The notes: a model not told the origin generated them from the letters alone. 64,000 bases of DNA from Gaiellasilicea sp963705515 (GCA_963705515.1 CAVPJV010000004.1:62001-126000); one strand, 5' to 3'. Numbered from the stretch's first letter, positions 8,462 to 17,687 are shown. Made by a program: numbers and translations.

Positions 8462-10105
8462 TCAGCCGACCGGCGCGACGCTGCCCGAGCGCTCGTACCA
8501 GTCCGACCAGCTGCCCTCGTACGAGCGCGCCTCGCCGTTGCCGACCTCGACGATCCGGTCGACGATGCGATCGAGGAAGTAGCGGTCGTGCGAGATCACG
8601 CAGACCGTACCCTCGAACTCCTCCAGGGCCGCCTCGAGCGCCTCGACCGAGTCGATGTCGAGATGGTTCGTCGGCTCGTCGAGCACGAGCAGGTTCGGCC
8701 GCTGCAGCATCAGCAGGAGGAGCTGCAGCCGCGTTCGCTCGCCGCCCGAGAGGAGCTTGTTGGCGCGGCGCACCTGCTCGTACGGGAAGAGGAACTTCAT
8801 CAGCAGCGACACCGCCTCGCCCTCGGCGCAGCGGTGTGCGAGCCGGACGGTCTCGAGCGGGCTCGACTCGGGATCGAGCGTCTCCTGATCCTGGGCGAGG
8901 TAGCCGATCCGGATCGACGGGCCGACCCACACCTCGCCCTCGGTCGGCTCCAGCTCGCCGACGACGGTCTTCAGCAGCACGCTCTTGCCGGCGCCGTTCG
9001 CGCCGACGAACCCCACCCGCTCGCCATGGACAACGGTCAGCTCGACGTCGGCGAGCACGACGTCGCCGCCGAACTGCATCCCGACGTGGCGCAGCTCGAA
9101 GACGCGCTGGCCGCCGCGCTCGTGCGGGTGCAGCTGCAGACCGATCTTGCGCCGCTCCAGCACGGGGCGCTCGACCTTGTCCATCCGGTCGATCTGGCGC
9201 TGCTTGTTGCGGGCCTGCTTGATGTGGCGCTCGTCGACGACGCGGTGCGCCCAGTCCTTGAAGCGCCGGATCGCCGCCTCGAGCCGCTCGATCTCCTTTT
9301 GCTGGGTGACGAACTGCTGCTGCTGGCGCTGCAGCTCGAGCTCGCGCGCGAGCGTGTAGGCGGAGTAGTTGCCGGGCCACATCCGGATCCGCCCACGGTT
9401 GAGCTCTGCGATCTGGCTGACGGTCTCGTCGAGCAGGTAGCGGTCGTGCGAGACCGCGACGGCGGCGCCGTCGAAGGTGGCGAGCAGGTGCTCGAGCCGC
9501 GAGCGCCCGACCGCGTCGAGGTGCGCCTCGGGCTCGTCGAGGAGCAGGACGTCCGGGTTCTGCGCGAGGCAGGCGGCGAGCGCGATCAGCTTCCGCTGCC
9601 CGCCCGAGAGCGCACTCGTCGGCAGGAGCAGGTCGGCCTCGTCGATCCCGAGGTCGAGCAGCATCGCGCGCGCCCGGCCGTCGATGCTCGGCCCGCCGGC
9701 GGCCTCCCAGCGCTCGACCAGCTCCTCCTGGCGGCGCAGCACGCGCGACATCCGGTCGAGGTCGGAGGCGAGCTCGGGCGACGCCAGCTGCTCGGCGACG
9801 CGATGAAGGTCGCGGTCGAGCTCATCGAGGTCGGGACGGGCGGCGCGCACGGTCTCGAGCGCGTTCCGCTCGTCGCCGAGGGGGTGCTGCGGGAGGAAGG
9901 AGACGACGATCCCGCGCCGGCGCACCGACGTGCCCGCGTCCGGCTCCTCCAGACCGGCGATCAGGCGCAGCATGGTCGACTTGCCCGACCCGTTCGCGCC
10001 GACGACGCCCACGCGGGCGCGGGGCTCGATCGCGAAGTCGAGCCCGTCGAGCACGGTTCTGCTGCCGAACGACTTGCGGACGGCGTTGAGCGAGACGAGG
10101 GCCAT
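8462..10105 (-). CDS. ABC-F family ribosome-associated ATPase
   Basis: A 547-residue protein with two tandem ABC ATPase domains and no membrane helices. Walker A motifs are GANGSGKST (about residue 36) and GANGAGKS (about 355), and signatures LSGGQ and LSGGERTR are visible. The inter-domain linker is long, charged and helical (RQQQQFVTQQKEIERLEAA), as in ABC-F translation factors (EttA, Uup, VmlR/MsrA types). Such proteins act in the E site of the ribosome to tune translation or protect against antibiotics; which applies cannot be told. It starts 4 nt after the stop of the upstream 120-residue gene, so they are co-transcribed. Confidence 0.92.
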   Translation of the reverse strand: MALVSLNAVRKSFGSRTVLDGLDFAIEPRARVGVVGANGSGKSTMLRLIAGLEEPDAGTSVRRRGIVVSFLPQHPLGDERNALETVRAARPDLDELDRDLHRVAEQLASPELASDLDRMSRVLRRQEELVERWEAAGGPSIDGRARAMLLDLGIDEADLLLPTSALSGGQRKLIALAACLAQNPDVLLLDEPEAHLDAVGRSRLEHLLATFDGAAVAVSHDRYLLDETVSQIAELNRGRIRMWPGNYSAYTLARELELQRQQQQFVTQQKEIERLEAAIRRFKDWAHRVVDERHIKQARNKQRQIDRMDKVERPVLERRKIGLQLHPHERGGQRVFELRHVGMQFGGDVVLADVELTVVHGERVGFVGANGAGKSVLLKTVVGELEPTEGEVWVGPSIRIGYLAQDQETLDPESSPLETVRLAHRCAEGEAVSLLMKFLFPYEQVRRANKLLSGGERTRLQLLLLMLQRPNLLVLDEPTNHLDIDSVEALEAALEEFEGTVCVISHDRYFLDRIVDRIVEVGNGEARSYEGSWSDWYERSGSVAPVG

Positions 10106-10109
10106 CGCC

Positions 10110-10472
10110 CTAGCTGGACGAACGAATAACCGAGAGCACGTAGTCGTCCCGGCCCTCGCGCAACGCGTCGGCGAGGCGCGTGTCGCCGGAGATCCCGGTT
10201 CGCGACGCGAGCACCTCGTACAGGCGCTCGTCGCTCATCCCGGCGCCGCGCGCCGTCTTGACGAGCTGCTGGATCACGGGCCGCGGCTTCCCGTCCGGGG
10301 CGAACTGCCAGCCGGGGTAGAGGAAGTCGTAACCGCCGGGCCGGGGGACGCCGAGCAGCTCGCCGGCGCGGCGCATCGCGTCGAGCCGGTGGGTGCCGAC
10401 ACCGAGGCGGGTCGACAGCCAGGAGCCCGACAGCGACTCGTCGGCGAGGGTCACGTCCATGACTCGCATCAT
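10110..10472 (-). CDS. Hypothetical protein with possible helix-turn-helix
   Basis: A 120-residue cytoplasmic protein. Its first half (SWLSTRLGVGTHRLDAMRRA) looks like a winged or simple helix-turn-helix and is followed by YPGWQF and a helical C-terminus. This is faintly reminiscent of Xre/MbcA/ParS antitoxin-type proteins, but I cannot assign it. The ATG at 10472 overlaps (ATGA) the stop of the preceding 42-residue membrane peptide, and its stop lies 4 nt before the ABC-F gene. The three genes therefore form one operon led by a leaderless start. Two further in-frame ATGs (10469, 10460) could also be used. Confidence 0.65.
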   Translation of the reverse strand: MMRVMDVTLADESLSGSWLSTRLGVGTHRLDAMRRAGELLGVPRPGGYDFLYPGWQFAPDGKPRPVIQQLVKTARGAGMSDERLYEVLASRTGISGDTRLADALREGRDDYVLSVIRSSS

Positions 10473-10597
10473 GCCGTCGCGACACGGGCGCGTCGACCCG
10501 TGAGCGCCCAGCGAGCGCCCTCGACTGCCCAGCCGCCGATGGCGAGCACGAGCAGTACCAGGGCCAGCAGGAAGAAGCTCAGGCGTCGGCGTCTCAT
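10469..10597 (-). CDS. 42-residue single-span membrane peptide
   Basis: A small protein with a basic N-terminus (MRRRRLSFF), one hydrophobic span (LLALVLLVLAIGGW) and a basic tail, so N-in orientation is likely. No family recognised. It starts an operon with the 120-residue protein and the ABC-F factor; its stop overlaps the next ATG. A -10 box TACTCT ends six bases before the ATG, so its mRNA would be leaderless. The overlap and the promoter make it likely to be a real gene. Confidence 0.6.
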   Translation of the reverse strand: MRRRRLSFFLLALVLLVLAIGGWAVEGARWALTGRRARVATA

Positions 10598-10681
10598 GGA
10601 ACGAGAGTACGGTGACGACCGGTCGGGGGCATCGGCCGCGACGACGATTCGGCGTCATCCTTTCGGCCGATCTGCAGCGTC

Positions 10682-10694
10682 TATATTGGGCGGC
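10682..10694 (+). promoter_or_regulatory. -10 box TATATT of leaderless tatA
   Basis: TATATT at 10682-10687 ends 7 nt before the ATG of tatA and no Shine-Dalgarno is present. A divergent -10 (TACTCT on the minus strand, 10604-10609) serves the membrane-peptide operon, so the 97-bp gap holds two promoters. Confidence 0.6.
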
Positions 10695-10922
10695 ATGCCG
10701 GGTCATTGGGAGCTGATCGTGCTCGGCCTCGTCCTGTTGCTGCTGTTCGGCGCGAAGCGGGTGCCGCTGATCGGCCGCCAGCTCGGGCGCGGTGTCCGCG
10801 AGCTGAAGGACACGGTTCGCGACGTCGATCCGCGCGATGACGTGCGGCGCGCCATGGAAGCACCCGAGGACGAAGCACGGTCCGCCGGGACCGACCGGCG
10901 CGACGAGCCGCCGGCGACCTAG
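10695..10922 (+). CDS. tatA: Sec-independent protein translocase TatA/E
   Basis: A 75-residue protein with the TatA layout: a short N-terminal membrane helix (WELIVLGLVLLLLFG), the conserved FGAKRVP(L)IGRQLG hinge and an amphipathic helix (RGVRELKDTVRD), then an acidic tail. TatA oligomerises to let folded twin-arginine proteins cross the membrane. It could also be the TatB-type partner, but the short length favours TatA. It is monocistronic here; its 3' end is 12 nt from the convergent nuclease-fold gene. Confidence 0.88.
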   Translation: MPGHWELIVLGLVLLLLFGAKRVPLIGRQLGRGVRELKDTVRDVDPRDDVRRAMEAPEDEARSAGTDRRDEPPAT

Positions 10923-10934
10923 AGCCCGTCCCGT

Positions 10935-11918
10935 TCAGTCGGCCTCGGTCACCTGCATCCCGATCGGAAAGTGGTCCGAGAAGCCGTTCTCGTCGACAGG
11001 TTTCCCCATGCCGCCGAACGGCTTCGGGCGCGGGTACTTGCCCGTGCTGAACGTGCCCGGGAAGCGCAGGATCTCGATCGTCTCCGCTCTCGCGCGGATC
11101 GGCGAGTTCTGCGTCGCCATGTTCCTGTTGACGAGGAACTGGTCGAGCAGGTTCGGCTCGTTGTTGAAGTAGAAGGTCCCGTCGGGCGGGTCGCCGATCA
11201 GCAGCCAGGCCAGGTTCCAGAACCGCGGCGTGTCGCCTTCCACCACCCGCCGGCGCTGGCGGGTGCTCAGCGCATGGGTCACGAGCGACGTGTCGAACGG
11301 CTCGTCGTTGAAGTCGCCCATCGCGAGCGCAGGTGTGGCCGGGCCGTGCACCTCGAGCGCGCGCTGGTGGAAGTAGCCGAGCGTCTCGCCGGCGATGTGG
11401 CGGTAGCCGGCCGACTCGAACTGGCCGCCGCTGCGTGACGGCCAGTGGTTCCCGAACACCGACCAAATCCGGTTCTTCTTCGTCTTGAAGTTGACCTGGA
11501 CGAGCTCGCGGGTCGCGTTGCGGCGCATCACGACGTGGAAGAACACCTCGCCGACCGGCACGTCGAAGAGGTCGGCGTCGTAGAGGAAGGCCACGTCGAT
11601 GCCGCGGGCGTCGTCCGTGTCGGCATGGACGACCTCGTAATTACGGCCCGGCAGCGGCGTGTTCAGCACGGCCACGAGCAGGTCGAGCACGAAGCGGTTC
11701 TCGACCTCGCAGACGCCGAGCAGGTCGGGCCCGGAGCCGCTGTTCATCTGCGCGATCACCGAAGCGAGCTGCGCGATCTTGCGGTCGCGGCGTGCCGGAG
11801 TCCAACCGGCCAGGTCGCCGCCGATCGTCCGTTGCAGCTTCTCGGTCCGGCGAGGCGAGTTCTCCTCGTCGAAGAGGTTCTCGACGTTCCACCAAGCGAT
11901 GTAGTAGGTCGACGGCAC
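10935..11918 (-). CDS. Endonuclease/exonuclease/phosphatase family protein
   Basis: A protein of about 327 residues of the EEP (DNase I-like) superfamily. Hallmarks are the opening motif WNVENLFDEEN (metal-binding Asn and Glu), the middle GNHWPSRSGG, the GDFNDEPFD motif (catalytic Asp and Asn) and the terminal SDHFPIGM (catalytic Asp-His). I place the start at GTG 11918 because GGGAGG lies 5 nt upstream; a longer start at 11951 lacks this. There is no signal peptide with that start, so it is probably cytoplasmic. Substrate (DNA, phosphoinositide or nucleotide) is unknown. Confidence 0.85.
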   Translation of the reverse strand: MPSTYYIAWWNVENLFDEENSPRRTEKLQRTIGGDLAGWTPARRDRKIAQLASVIAQMNSGSGPDLLGVCEVENRFVLDLLVAVLNTPLPGRNYEVVHADTDDARGIDVAFLYDADLFDVPVGEVFFHVVMRRNATRELVQVNFKTKKNRIWSVFGNHWPSRSGGQFESAGYRHIAGETLGYFHQRALEVHGPATPALAMGDFNDEPFDTSLVTHALSTRQRRRVVEGDTPRFWNLAWLLIGDPPDGTFYFNNEPNLLDQFLVNRNMATQNSPIRARAETIEILRFPGTFSTGKYPRPKPFGGMGKPVDENGFSDHFPIGMQVTEAD

Positions 11919-12108
11919 ACCGACCTCCCGACTGACACCCCGCACGAGCACCTTACTCGTGGTGTGGAGAACCGCAAAACGAGGAGCGACTTTCGTTGCG
12001 GCCGCGGGCTAGCGAAGGCGACTAGGTAGTGCCACTCGGCCTCCCGTAGCGGCGACCATTGGCCAGGCCCGCGACGAATGCAGGTGGCGGCCACATCCGT
12101 AGTTGGCC

Positions 12109-12128
12109 GAAGGCGGATGAGCGCCTTC
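12109..12128. other. Short hairpin upstream of the MacB-type ABC operon
   Basis: Seven-base arms GAAGGCG and CGCCTTC with a six-base loop lie about 60 nt before the ABC ATPase start, in the 270-bp divergent region between the nuclease-fold gene and the ABC genes. It could be part of a leader or operator. Apart from this I see no strong promoter consensus here. Confidence 0.3.
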
Positions 12129-12188
12129 CCTGACCGCTTATGCAGTGGCTCGGGGGATGTTCGAGACGGCTCTGGAGGGAGGTGGTTT

Positions 12189-12917
12189 GTGTCCACCGAG
12201 ACTGTCACTGGAGCGAGGACGCGTAGCGAGCCGTCGCTCAGCAGCTCGCTGATCGAGCTCACGAGCGTCGAGAAGGTGTACCGGATGGGCAAGGTCGACT
12301 ACTGCGCTCTGCGCGGCGTTGACCTGTCGATCCGTATGGGCGAGATGGTGGCGGTCGTAGGCCCTTCGGGGAGCGGCAAGACGACGATCCTGAACCTGAT
12401 CACCGGGATCGACCGGCCCACGGCAGGGGCCGTCACCGTCGACGGCCAGCGCCTGGACGAGATGAGCGAGGAGCAGCTCGCCGTCTGGCGCGGCGCCAAT
12501 GTTGGGATCATCTTTCAGTTCTTCCAGCTGCTGCCGACGTTGTCGGCGCTCGAGAACGCCGTGCTGCCGCTCGACTTCGCGCGACGCGGCTCGAAGCGCG
12601 AGCGCTTCGCACGCGCCCGGCATAACCTCGAGCTGGTCGGGCTCGGCGAGAAGCTCGACCACCTGCCCGCCGAGCTCTCGGGTGGCGAGCAGCAGCGGGT
12701 CGCGATCGCGCGCTCGCTCGCCGCCGACCCGAATCTGATCGTCGGCGACGAGCCGACAGGCAACCTCGACAGCGTCACCGCCGAGGAGATGTTCGAGCTG
12801 CTCGCGCGGCTGAATCGCGAAGGAAAGACCGTTCTCTACGTGACCCACGACCGCGAGCTCGCGCGGCGCGCGAGCCGCGTCGTCACCATCCGCGACGGCG
12901 TCGTCGTCGCCGGCTGA
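12189..12917 (+). CDS. ABC transporter ATPase (MacB/LolD type)
   Basis: A 242-residue ATPase with Walker [11 protein letters not shown]-loop [18 protein letters not shown], signature LSGGEQQR, Walker [14 protein letters not shown] and switch His (YVTHDREL). The FQ(F)[13 protein letters not shown] pattern and GNLDS are typical of the MacB/LolD/FtsE class that works with FtsX-like permeases. GTG 12189 was chosen because GGAGG lies about 10 nt upstream and the next residues lead directly into the domain. The FtsX permease follows 12 nt downstream. Likely role: mechanotransmission-type export or extraction of a lipid, peptide or lipoprotein at the membrane. Confidence 0.92.
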   Translation: MSTETVTGARTRSEPSLSSSLIELTSVEKVYRMGKVDYCALRGVDLSIRMGEMVAVVGPSGSGKTTILNLITGIDRPTAGAVTVDGQRLDEMSEEQLAVWRGANVGIIFQFFQLLPTLSALENAVLPLDFARRGSKRERFARARHNLELVGLGEKLDHLPAELSGGEQQRVAIARSLAADPNLIVGDEPTGNLDSVTAEEMFELLARLNREGKTVLYVTHDRELARRASRVVTIRDGVVVAG

Positions 12918-12929
12918 GGTGGCACGACG

Positions 12930-15302
12930 GTGTCGGCGCTGCTGCGCAAATCGGTCACCGACCTGACCCGACGGAAGGCGCGAGCGCTCTTCTCGATCCT
13001 GACGCTCGCGCTCGCGGTCGCGAGCATCTCGATCTTCGCCGTGCCCGAACTGATCGACCGCTCGATGCAGTCGGAGGTACGCGCCGAGCGGCTGGCGCAC
13101 CTGACCATGTCGACGAGGCCGCTGCCCCTCTCCGCTGCGCAGCTCGCCACGCTCGCGGCGCTCCCCAACGTCGAGACGCTCGAGGTCCGAAGCCACGTTC
13201 AGACGCGCGTGTACGTGGGCGAACGCCGAGCGCCGGCCGTGCTGATCGGCGTCCGCGACTTCGGCCGCCAGAAGGTGGACGTCGTTCGCGTCACCTCCGG
13301 CGCGGCGCCGGCCCTCGGTGAAGTTCTCGTCGACGTGCAGAACGCGAACCAGGGCATGTACGACGGTCGCACCGGCGGGGTCGTTCGCGTCGTTGGTTCG
13401 AGCGGTGCGGAGGGGAAGCTGCGGATCAGCGGCGAGGCGACGAACCTGGGCGGCGGCCGGCAGGTCGCGGACGACGACGTCGTCGTCCTCTATGCGACTG
13501 CCGAGACCGTCGCGGCGCTGAGCGGTGAGTCGGGGTACGGCGAACTCGCCTTCCGGCTCCGGGATACGAGCCCAGCGGGCATCGCGAGCACGCTCGCGGT
13601 GGTGCGTGAGTCGCTCGCGGCCATGCCCGGCTTCACGGGCCTTTCGGGCCTGCCCGACGTCCGCGCGCCCGGTGACTGGCCGGGCAAGGAGGACTCCGAC
13701 CTATTCGTCGACTTCTTCGGCGTGATCACCCTCCTCGCGCTTCTCTCCGCGCTCGTCTTGATCTCGAACACGATGACGACGCTCGTCTCCGAGCAGACGG
13801 GCGAGATCGGGATCATGCGTGCGGTCGGCGCACGCCGCCGGCAGGTCGCTCTCGTCTACCTGAAGACGGCGCTGCTTCTCGGTGCGATGGGCACCCTCGT
13901 GGGGATCGCCCTCGGCATCTTGCTCTCGAACCTGCTCGCGTCGTTCTTCGGCTCGGCCTTCTTCGCGATCGACGTCGGCTTCCGCGTCGACCTGACCGTG
14001 GTCGCCGTCGCGACCCTCATCGGCGTGCTCGGCCCGGCGCTCGCCGCGCTGCCCGCAATCCGGCGCGGCACCCGCGTCGATCTGCGGGAGGCGCTCGAGT
14101 CGAGCGGCTCCGCAGTCGGCGGCCAGGACGCGGGCGACCGGCTCCTGCGGCGCATCGGCTTCCTGCCGCGGACGATGCAGATCGGCCTGCGCGGGGTCGG
14201 CCGGCGGAAGCGGCGGACACTCGCGACGGCTCTCGTCGTTGCGCTCGCCGTCGGCAACCTGCTCGCGATCATGGGGCTGGCCGCAGCCGCGACCAAGACC
14301 ACCCGTGCAGCCTGGGGCGAGCACGTCGAGGATGTCCGCATCTGGCCGGGGGGCGGCAGGCCCTTCGACGAAGCAGCCGCAGAGGCGATCAGGTCGACGC
14401 CGGGAGTTGCCGAGGCGCAGCCGGCGCTCGTCAACGACGTCGAGCTCGCCGGCGAAGAGGCGTTCGTCTGGGGGGTGCCGCGCGAGCCGCTCATCCGCCT
14501 CGACGTGACCGACGGGCGCTGGTTCAGCGCCGACGAGGAGCAGGCACGCGACCGGGTCGCCGTGATCGAGCGCAATCTGGCCGAGCGCAGCGGCACGAAG
14601 GTCGGCGAGCGGGTCACGCTCGAGACTGCAGGCGGCGCCGCCCCGTTCCGCATTGTCGGCATCGCCGACAACCGGCAGGAGGACGGCACAGTCCTCTTCG
14701 TCCCGCTCACGACGCTTCGCTCGCTGCTGCACGAGCCCGCGGGGGTGAGCACCTACTGGATCAAGACGACCTCGCCCGAACAGGCAGTCGTCGACCGGAC
14801 GTTCACCCGCCTCGAGGACCGGCTCAATGCGCTCGGGTACGAGATGGGCGGCGAGATCACGTACGTCGAGGAAGGTAACGACGTCACCGCGAACCGCACG
14901 ATCACGACCACCATCGCCGTCTTCGGCTTGCTGATCGTCGCGATCAGCATGGTCGCGCTCGCGAACGCGATCACGATGAGCATCATCGAGCGCACGCGCG
15001 AGATCGGCATCCTCCGCTGCATCGGCGCGCGCGCACGTGACGTCCGGCGGATCTTCGCGACCGAGGGCGTCGTGCTCGCGCTCGCCGGCTGGCTGCTCGG
15101 CATCCCTCTCGGCTACGCACTCGACCGCTTCCTCGTCTGGATGGTCTGGGAGGTCGTCGGCGTGCACATCGAGGTCGTGTTCCCGCCCTGGAACATCGCG
15201 CTCGCCCTCGTCGGAACCGTCGTCCTCGCGCTCCTGATCATGCTGCTGCCGATCCGACGCGCCGTCCGCTACCGGCCCGGTGACGCGCTCCGCTACGCCT
15301 GA
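12930..15302 (+). CDS. FtsX-like ABC permease (MacB-type, two FtsX domains)
   Basis: A 790-residue membrane protein with two FtsX halves. Each has an N-terminal helix, a large extracytoplasmic domain (about residues 45-240 and 445-650) and three more helices. The cytoplasmic motifs EQTGEIGIMRAVGARRRQ (near 285) and ERTREIGILRCIGARARD (near 690) are the hallmark FtsX/MacB coupling segments. It follows the ATPase gene by 12 nt and starts with GTG. The duplicated layout is usual in actinobacteria. Substrate unknown. Confidence 0.9.
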   Translation: MSALLRKSVTDLTRRKARALFSILTLALAVASISIFAVPELIDRSMQSEVRAERLAHLTMSTRPLPLSAAQLATLAALPNVETLEVRSHVQTRVYVGERRAPAVLIGVRDFGRQKVDVVRVTSGAAPALGEVLVDVQNANQGMYDGRTGGVVRVVGSSGAEGKLRISGEATNLGGGRQVADDDVVVLYATAETVAALSGESGYGELAFRLRDTSPAGIASTLAVVRESLAAMPGFTGLSGLPDVRAPGDWPGKEDSDLFVDFFGVITLLALLSALVLISNTMTTLVSEQTGEIGIMRAVGARRRQVALVYLKTALLLGAMGTLVGIALGILLSNLLASFFGSAFFAIDVGFRVDLTVVAVATLIGVLGPALAALPAIRRGTRVDLREALESSGSAVGGQDAGDRLLRRIGFLPRTMQIGLRGVGRRKRRTLATALVVALAVGNLLAIMGLAAAATKTTRAAWGEHVEDVRIWPGGGRPFDEAAAEAIRSTPGVAEAQPALVNDVELAGEEAFVWGVPREPLIRLDVTDGRWFSADEEQARDRVAVIERNLAERSGTKVGERVTLETAGGAAPFRIVGIADNRQEDGTVLFVPLTTLRSLLHEPAGVSTYWIKTTSPEQAVVDRTFTRLEDRLNALGYEMGGEITYVEEGNDVTANRTITTTIAVFGLLIVAISMVALANAITMSIIERTREIGILRCIGARARDVRRIFATEGVVLALAGWLLGIPLGYALDRFLVWMVWEVVGVHIEVVFPPWNIALALVGTVVLALLIMLLPIRRAVRYRPGDALRYA

Positions 15303-15433
15303 CCGACCGGGGGCACTGCGGGTCAGCGAGGGATCCTTTCGCCCGCCGCCCGGCGACGCCGGCCGACCGTGAAGAACCGCGTCTCCGCCGCCGTTCCCGA
15401 AAGTCAGAAACGGGATTGAAAACGTCCTGATGA

Positions 15434-15506
15434 TGGAGCGTGCCGGGATCGAACCGGCGACCTCCGCCTTGCAAAGGCGGCGCTCTCCCAGCTGAGCTAA
15501 CGCCCC
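15434..15506 (-). tRNA. tRNA-Ala (anticodon TGC)
   Basis: Read on the minus strand, a 73-nt cloverleaf starts GGGGCGTTAGCTCAGC and ends ACGCTCCA. The acceptor stem pairs 7 bp with one G-U, the anticodon stem is CCGCC/GGCGG around loop TTTGCAA (anticodon TGC), and the T-arm contains GGTTCGATCC. The 3' CCA is not encoded. The 131 bp between it and the FtsX gene hold nothing I recognise. Confidence 0.97.
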
Positions 15507-15516
15507 GGGGCGGATC

Positions 15517-16368
15517 TCAGTGTAGAGGCTCGTCCGGCCCGCGGTTGCCGCGGAGCCCGCGTTCCTGGAGGGCGCGCAGCCCGGCGCCGAACGTCTGCGC
15601 CTCCTGGGTCCGGACGCGCCCGCCCTGCTCGAGCCGGCGGATCCTGGCCTCGAGGACCTCGAGGTCGGGCGACGTCGGGGGTGTCTCCTTCGCGCTGAGC
15701 GCGTGGGCGCGCTCGGCGAGCGCCGCCTCCTGCTCGGTCAGCGCATCGCTGCGCGCGGCCAGCTCATGCCGGGTGCGGACGAACGCCTGCTCTGCCTCCC
15801 GCAGCTCAGCCAGCCTCGCCTCGATCCGCTCGAGCTCGTCGGACTGCGGCTCCGGCTCGGGCTCGGCCCGCTCGCCAGCGCTCTCGCTCCTGCTCCTCGA
15901 GCTCGGCAACCCTCGCGCCTCGAGCGCGGCTTCGCGGTCGGCAAGCGCGTGCTCGCCCTCCGCGAGCGCCGCCTCGCGAGCCTCGAGCTCCTTCGTGATC
16001 ACGGGTGGTGCTTCGCCGGCTGCGAGCGCCGCCTCGCGGGCGGCCAGCTGCTGCTCCCGCGCGTCGAGCTCGGCGCGGCGCTCGTCGAGCGCCGCGCGGC
16101 CCTCCTTGGCCTCGGCGAGGCGGAGGCGGACCGAGTCGAGCCGCGAGCCGCGCCCGTCGGACGCTTCGAGCTTTTGCTCGCGCTTCTCGGCGCGGGCGAG
16201 CGCGTCGGCGAGCTCCCGCTCGCGCTGCTGCACCTGACCGACCCGCTCGGAGAGCGCCCGCTTCAGCGAGGCGAGCTCGTTCTCCGCCTCGACCCGCTGT
16301 CGGCGCAGGGCCTCACGCTCCGACTCGGCGTCGGAGGGCTGGTCTCGACCGCGCCCTTTCAGCCCCAT
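15517..16368 (-). CDS. Long coiled-coil protein, unknown function
   Basis: A 283-residue, highly charged protein that is almost all predicted coiled coil (repeated EREL, AAREAAL, LEAREAAL, ALAEREA patterns), with a flexible SRSRSESAGERAEPEPEPQ break near the middle. No signal peptide, membrane helix or enzymatic motif. It lies just upstream (in its own direction) of tRNA-Ala, separated by 10 nt. Sequence of this kind gives misleading matches to myosin- or SMC-like proteins. A scaffold or cell-pole role is possible but unproven. Confidence 0.65.
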   Translation of the reverse strand: MGLKGRGRDQPSDAESEREALRRQRVEAENELASLKRALSERVGQVQQRERELADALARAEKREQKLEASDGRGSRLDSVRLRLAEAKEGRAALDERRAELDAREQQLAAREAALAAGEAPPVITKELEAREAALAEGEHALADREAALEARGLPSSRSRSESAGERAEPEPEPQSDELERIEARLAELREAEQAFVRTRHELAARSDALTEQEAALAERAHALSAKETPPTSPDLEVLEARIRRLEQGGRVRTQEAQTFGAGLRALQERGLRGNRGPDEPLH

Positions 16369-16390
16369 CTAGGGGCCGATGGTACTTCAG

Positions 16391-16633
16391 CTAGGCGGCG
16401 CGCTCCAGGCGCTCTTCCTGCCGAGCGCGGCGCACGATGTCGTCGCGCTCGCCGAAGCGAATGCGCGCACGCTCGGCCCGGTGCTCGTCCCAGAGCGTCA
16501 CCAGCTGTTCGTCGATGTGCTTGATCTCGTCCACGAGCGCCTGGGTACGGCCCTGCGACAGCTGCTGCCACAGCTCGCCGCGCACCTCGCTCAGCCGCTC
16601 GATCTCCGCATGAATCTCAGGAATCGTTCTCAT
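16391..16633 (-). CDS. Small helical protein, 80 residues
   Basis: An 80-residue helical, charged protein (RTIPEIHAEIERLSEVRGEL at the start, ending RRARQEERLERAA). It has a good ribosome site (AGGAGA, 3-4 nt before ATG) and lies 22 nt upstream of the coiled-coil gene, so the two are probably one transcript. Its promoter region contains CTAAAAC and GTTTTAG arms 13 bp apart (about 16640-16666), possibly an operator. I do not recognise the family; a short conserved cytoplasmic protein is likely. Confidence 0.65.
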   Translation of the reverse strand: MRTIPEIHAEIERLSEVRGELWQQLSQGRTQALVDEIKHIDEQLVTLWDEHRAERARIRFGERDDIVRRARQEERLERAA

Positions 16634-16707
16634 GTCTCCTAAAACGACTCCCTGGCCTGTTTTAGTCCAACCGCGCCCGCCTCAACGGAATCGCAACATT
16701 GCGCTGG

Positions 16708-17007
16708 TCACTCGTAGCCGAGATCCGAGATCCGGCCCTCGTCCATGCCGAAATAGTGCGCCAGCTCGTGCAGGACGGTGATGCGGATCTGCTCCTCGAG
16801 CTCGGCCGGATCCTTGAAGTCCTCCTCGAGCGGCCGCCGGTAGATCGAGATCTTCGCGGGCATGTACTCGGGCCAGTCGAAGAGGCCGTAGAGGTCGGGC
16901 TCCTCCCGATTCGCGTCCTCGACCACGACCGCGACGTTGTCGAGGGCGCCGGCGAGGTGGGGCGGCAGCGAGTCCAGCGCGGCGGCGACGTGCTCCTCGA
17001 ACGTCAT
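16708..17007 (-). CDS. Minimal zincin-type metallopeptidase-like protein
   Basis: A 99-residue protein of the metallopeptidase family formerly called DUF1025/zincin_1. The zinc-binding HELAHYFGMDE is near residue 80, followed by GRISDLGYE, the usual C-terminus of this family. The ATG at 17007 shares a base with the stop of the rhomboid gene (TGATG), so the two are translationally coupled. Members are compact zincins found widely in actinobacteria; natural substrate unknown. The pairing with rhomboid suggests a shared membrane-protein quality-control role, but that is inference. Confidence 0.85.
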   Translation of the reverse strand: MTFEEHVAAALDSLPPHLAGALDNVAVVVEDANREEPDLYGLFDWPEYMPAKISIYRRPLEEDFKDPAELEEQIRITVLHELAHYFGMDEGRISDLGYE

Positions 17008-17687
17008 CAGTACGTGGGGGCGAGCGGTTGTCGTTGCTGCAGCGGCTTTGCCGTGACTGCCCCGAAGACGAAGCCGCCGACGTGGGCGAAGAACGCGACG
17101 CCGCCACGCTGCTCGGGATGCGCCAGCGCCGCGCCGCCGTCCAGAAGCTGGAAGCCGAACCAGACGACCAGGAAGAAGCCGGCAGGGAGCTCGCGCAGGA
17201 AGACGAGGATCAGCGTCAGCACCTTCGCGTGCGGAAGCAGCACGAGGTACGCACCGAGGACGGCCGAGACCGCGCCGCTGGCGCCGACAGTCGGGATCGT
17301 GGCGTCGAGCTCGTTCGCGAAGGAGAGCGTGATGTAGGTCTGGAGGGCCGTCGCCGCCAGACCGCCGACGAGGTAGAGGAAGAGGAAGCGGGCCTTGCCA
17401 AGCAAGTCCTCGACGTTGTTGCCGAAGATCCAGAGGAAGAGCATGTTGCCGAGCAGGTGCGCCCAGCTGCCGTGCAGGAACATCGACGTCACGGCTGTGA
17501 CGGGCCAGTCCTGCCCGATCGTCCGGCAGGACCCCTCGACTTCGCAGGGGTGGTAGCCGAGCTCGCCGATCGAACCCTGCTGATCGGGGAGTTGGTAGAG
17601 AACCCAGACGAGCACGTTGGCAAGGATCAGCGCGTACGTGACGACCGGCCGCGACCGGGTCGGAACGTTGTCGCGGAGCGGCAGCAC
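17007..17687 (-). CDS. Rhomboid family intramembrane serine protease
   Basis: A 226-residue polytopic protein with about seven membrane helices. It shows the rhomboid signature: loop-1 motif with HGSWAHLLGNMLFLWIFGNN (here Ser and Trp precede His), catalytic Ser in VGASGAVSAVLGAY and catalytic His in AHVGGFVFGA. Rhomboids cleave membrane helices within the bilayer. It starts just after a short basic N-terminus and overlaps the zincin gene. Confidence 0.92.
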   Translation of the reverse strand: MLPLRDNVPTRSRPVVTYALILANVLVWVLYQLPDQQGSIGELGYHPCEVEGSCRTIGQDWPVTAVTSMFLHGSWAHLLGNMLFLWIFGNNVEDLLGKARFLFLYLVGGLAATALQTYITLSFANELDATIPTVGASGAVSAVLGAYLVLLPHAKVLTLILVFLRELPAGFFLVVWFGFQLLDGGAALAHPEQRGGVAFFAHVGGFVFGAVTAKPLQQRQPLAPTY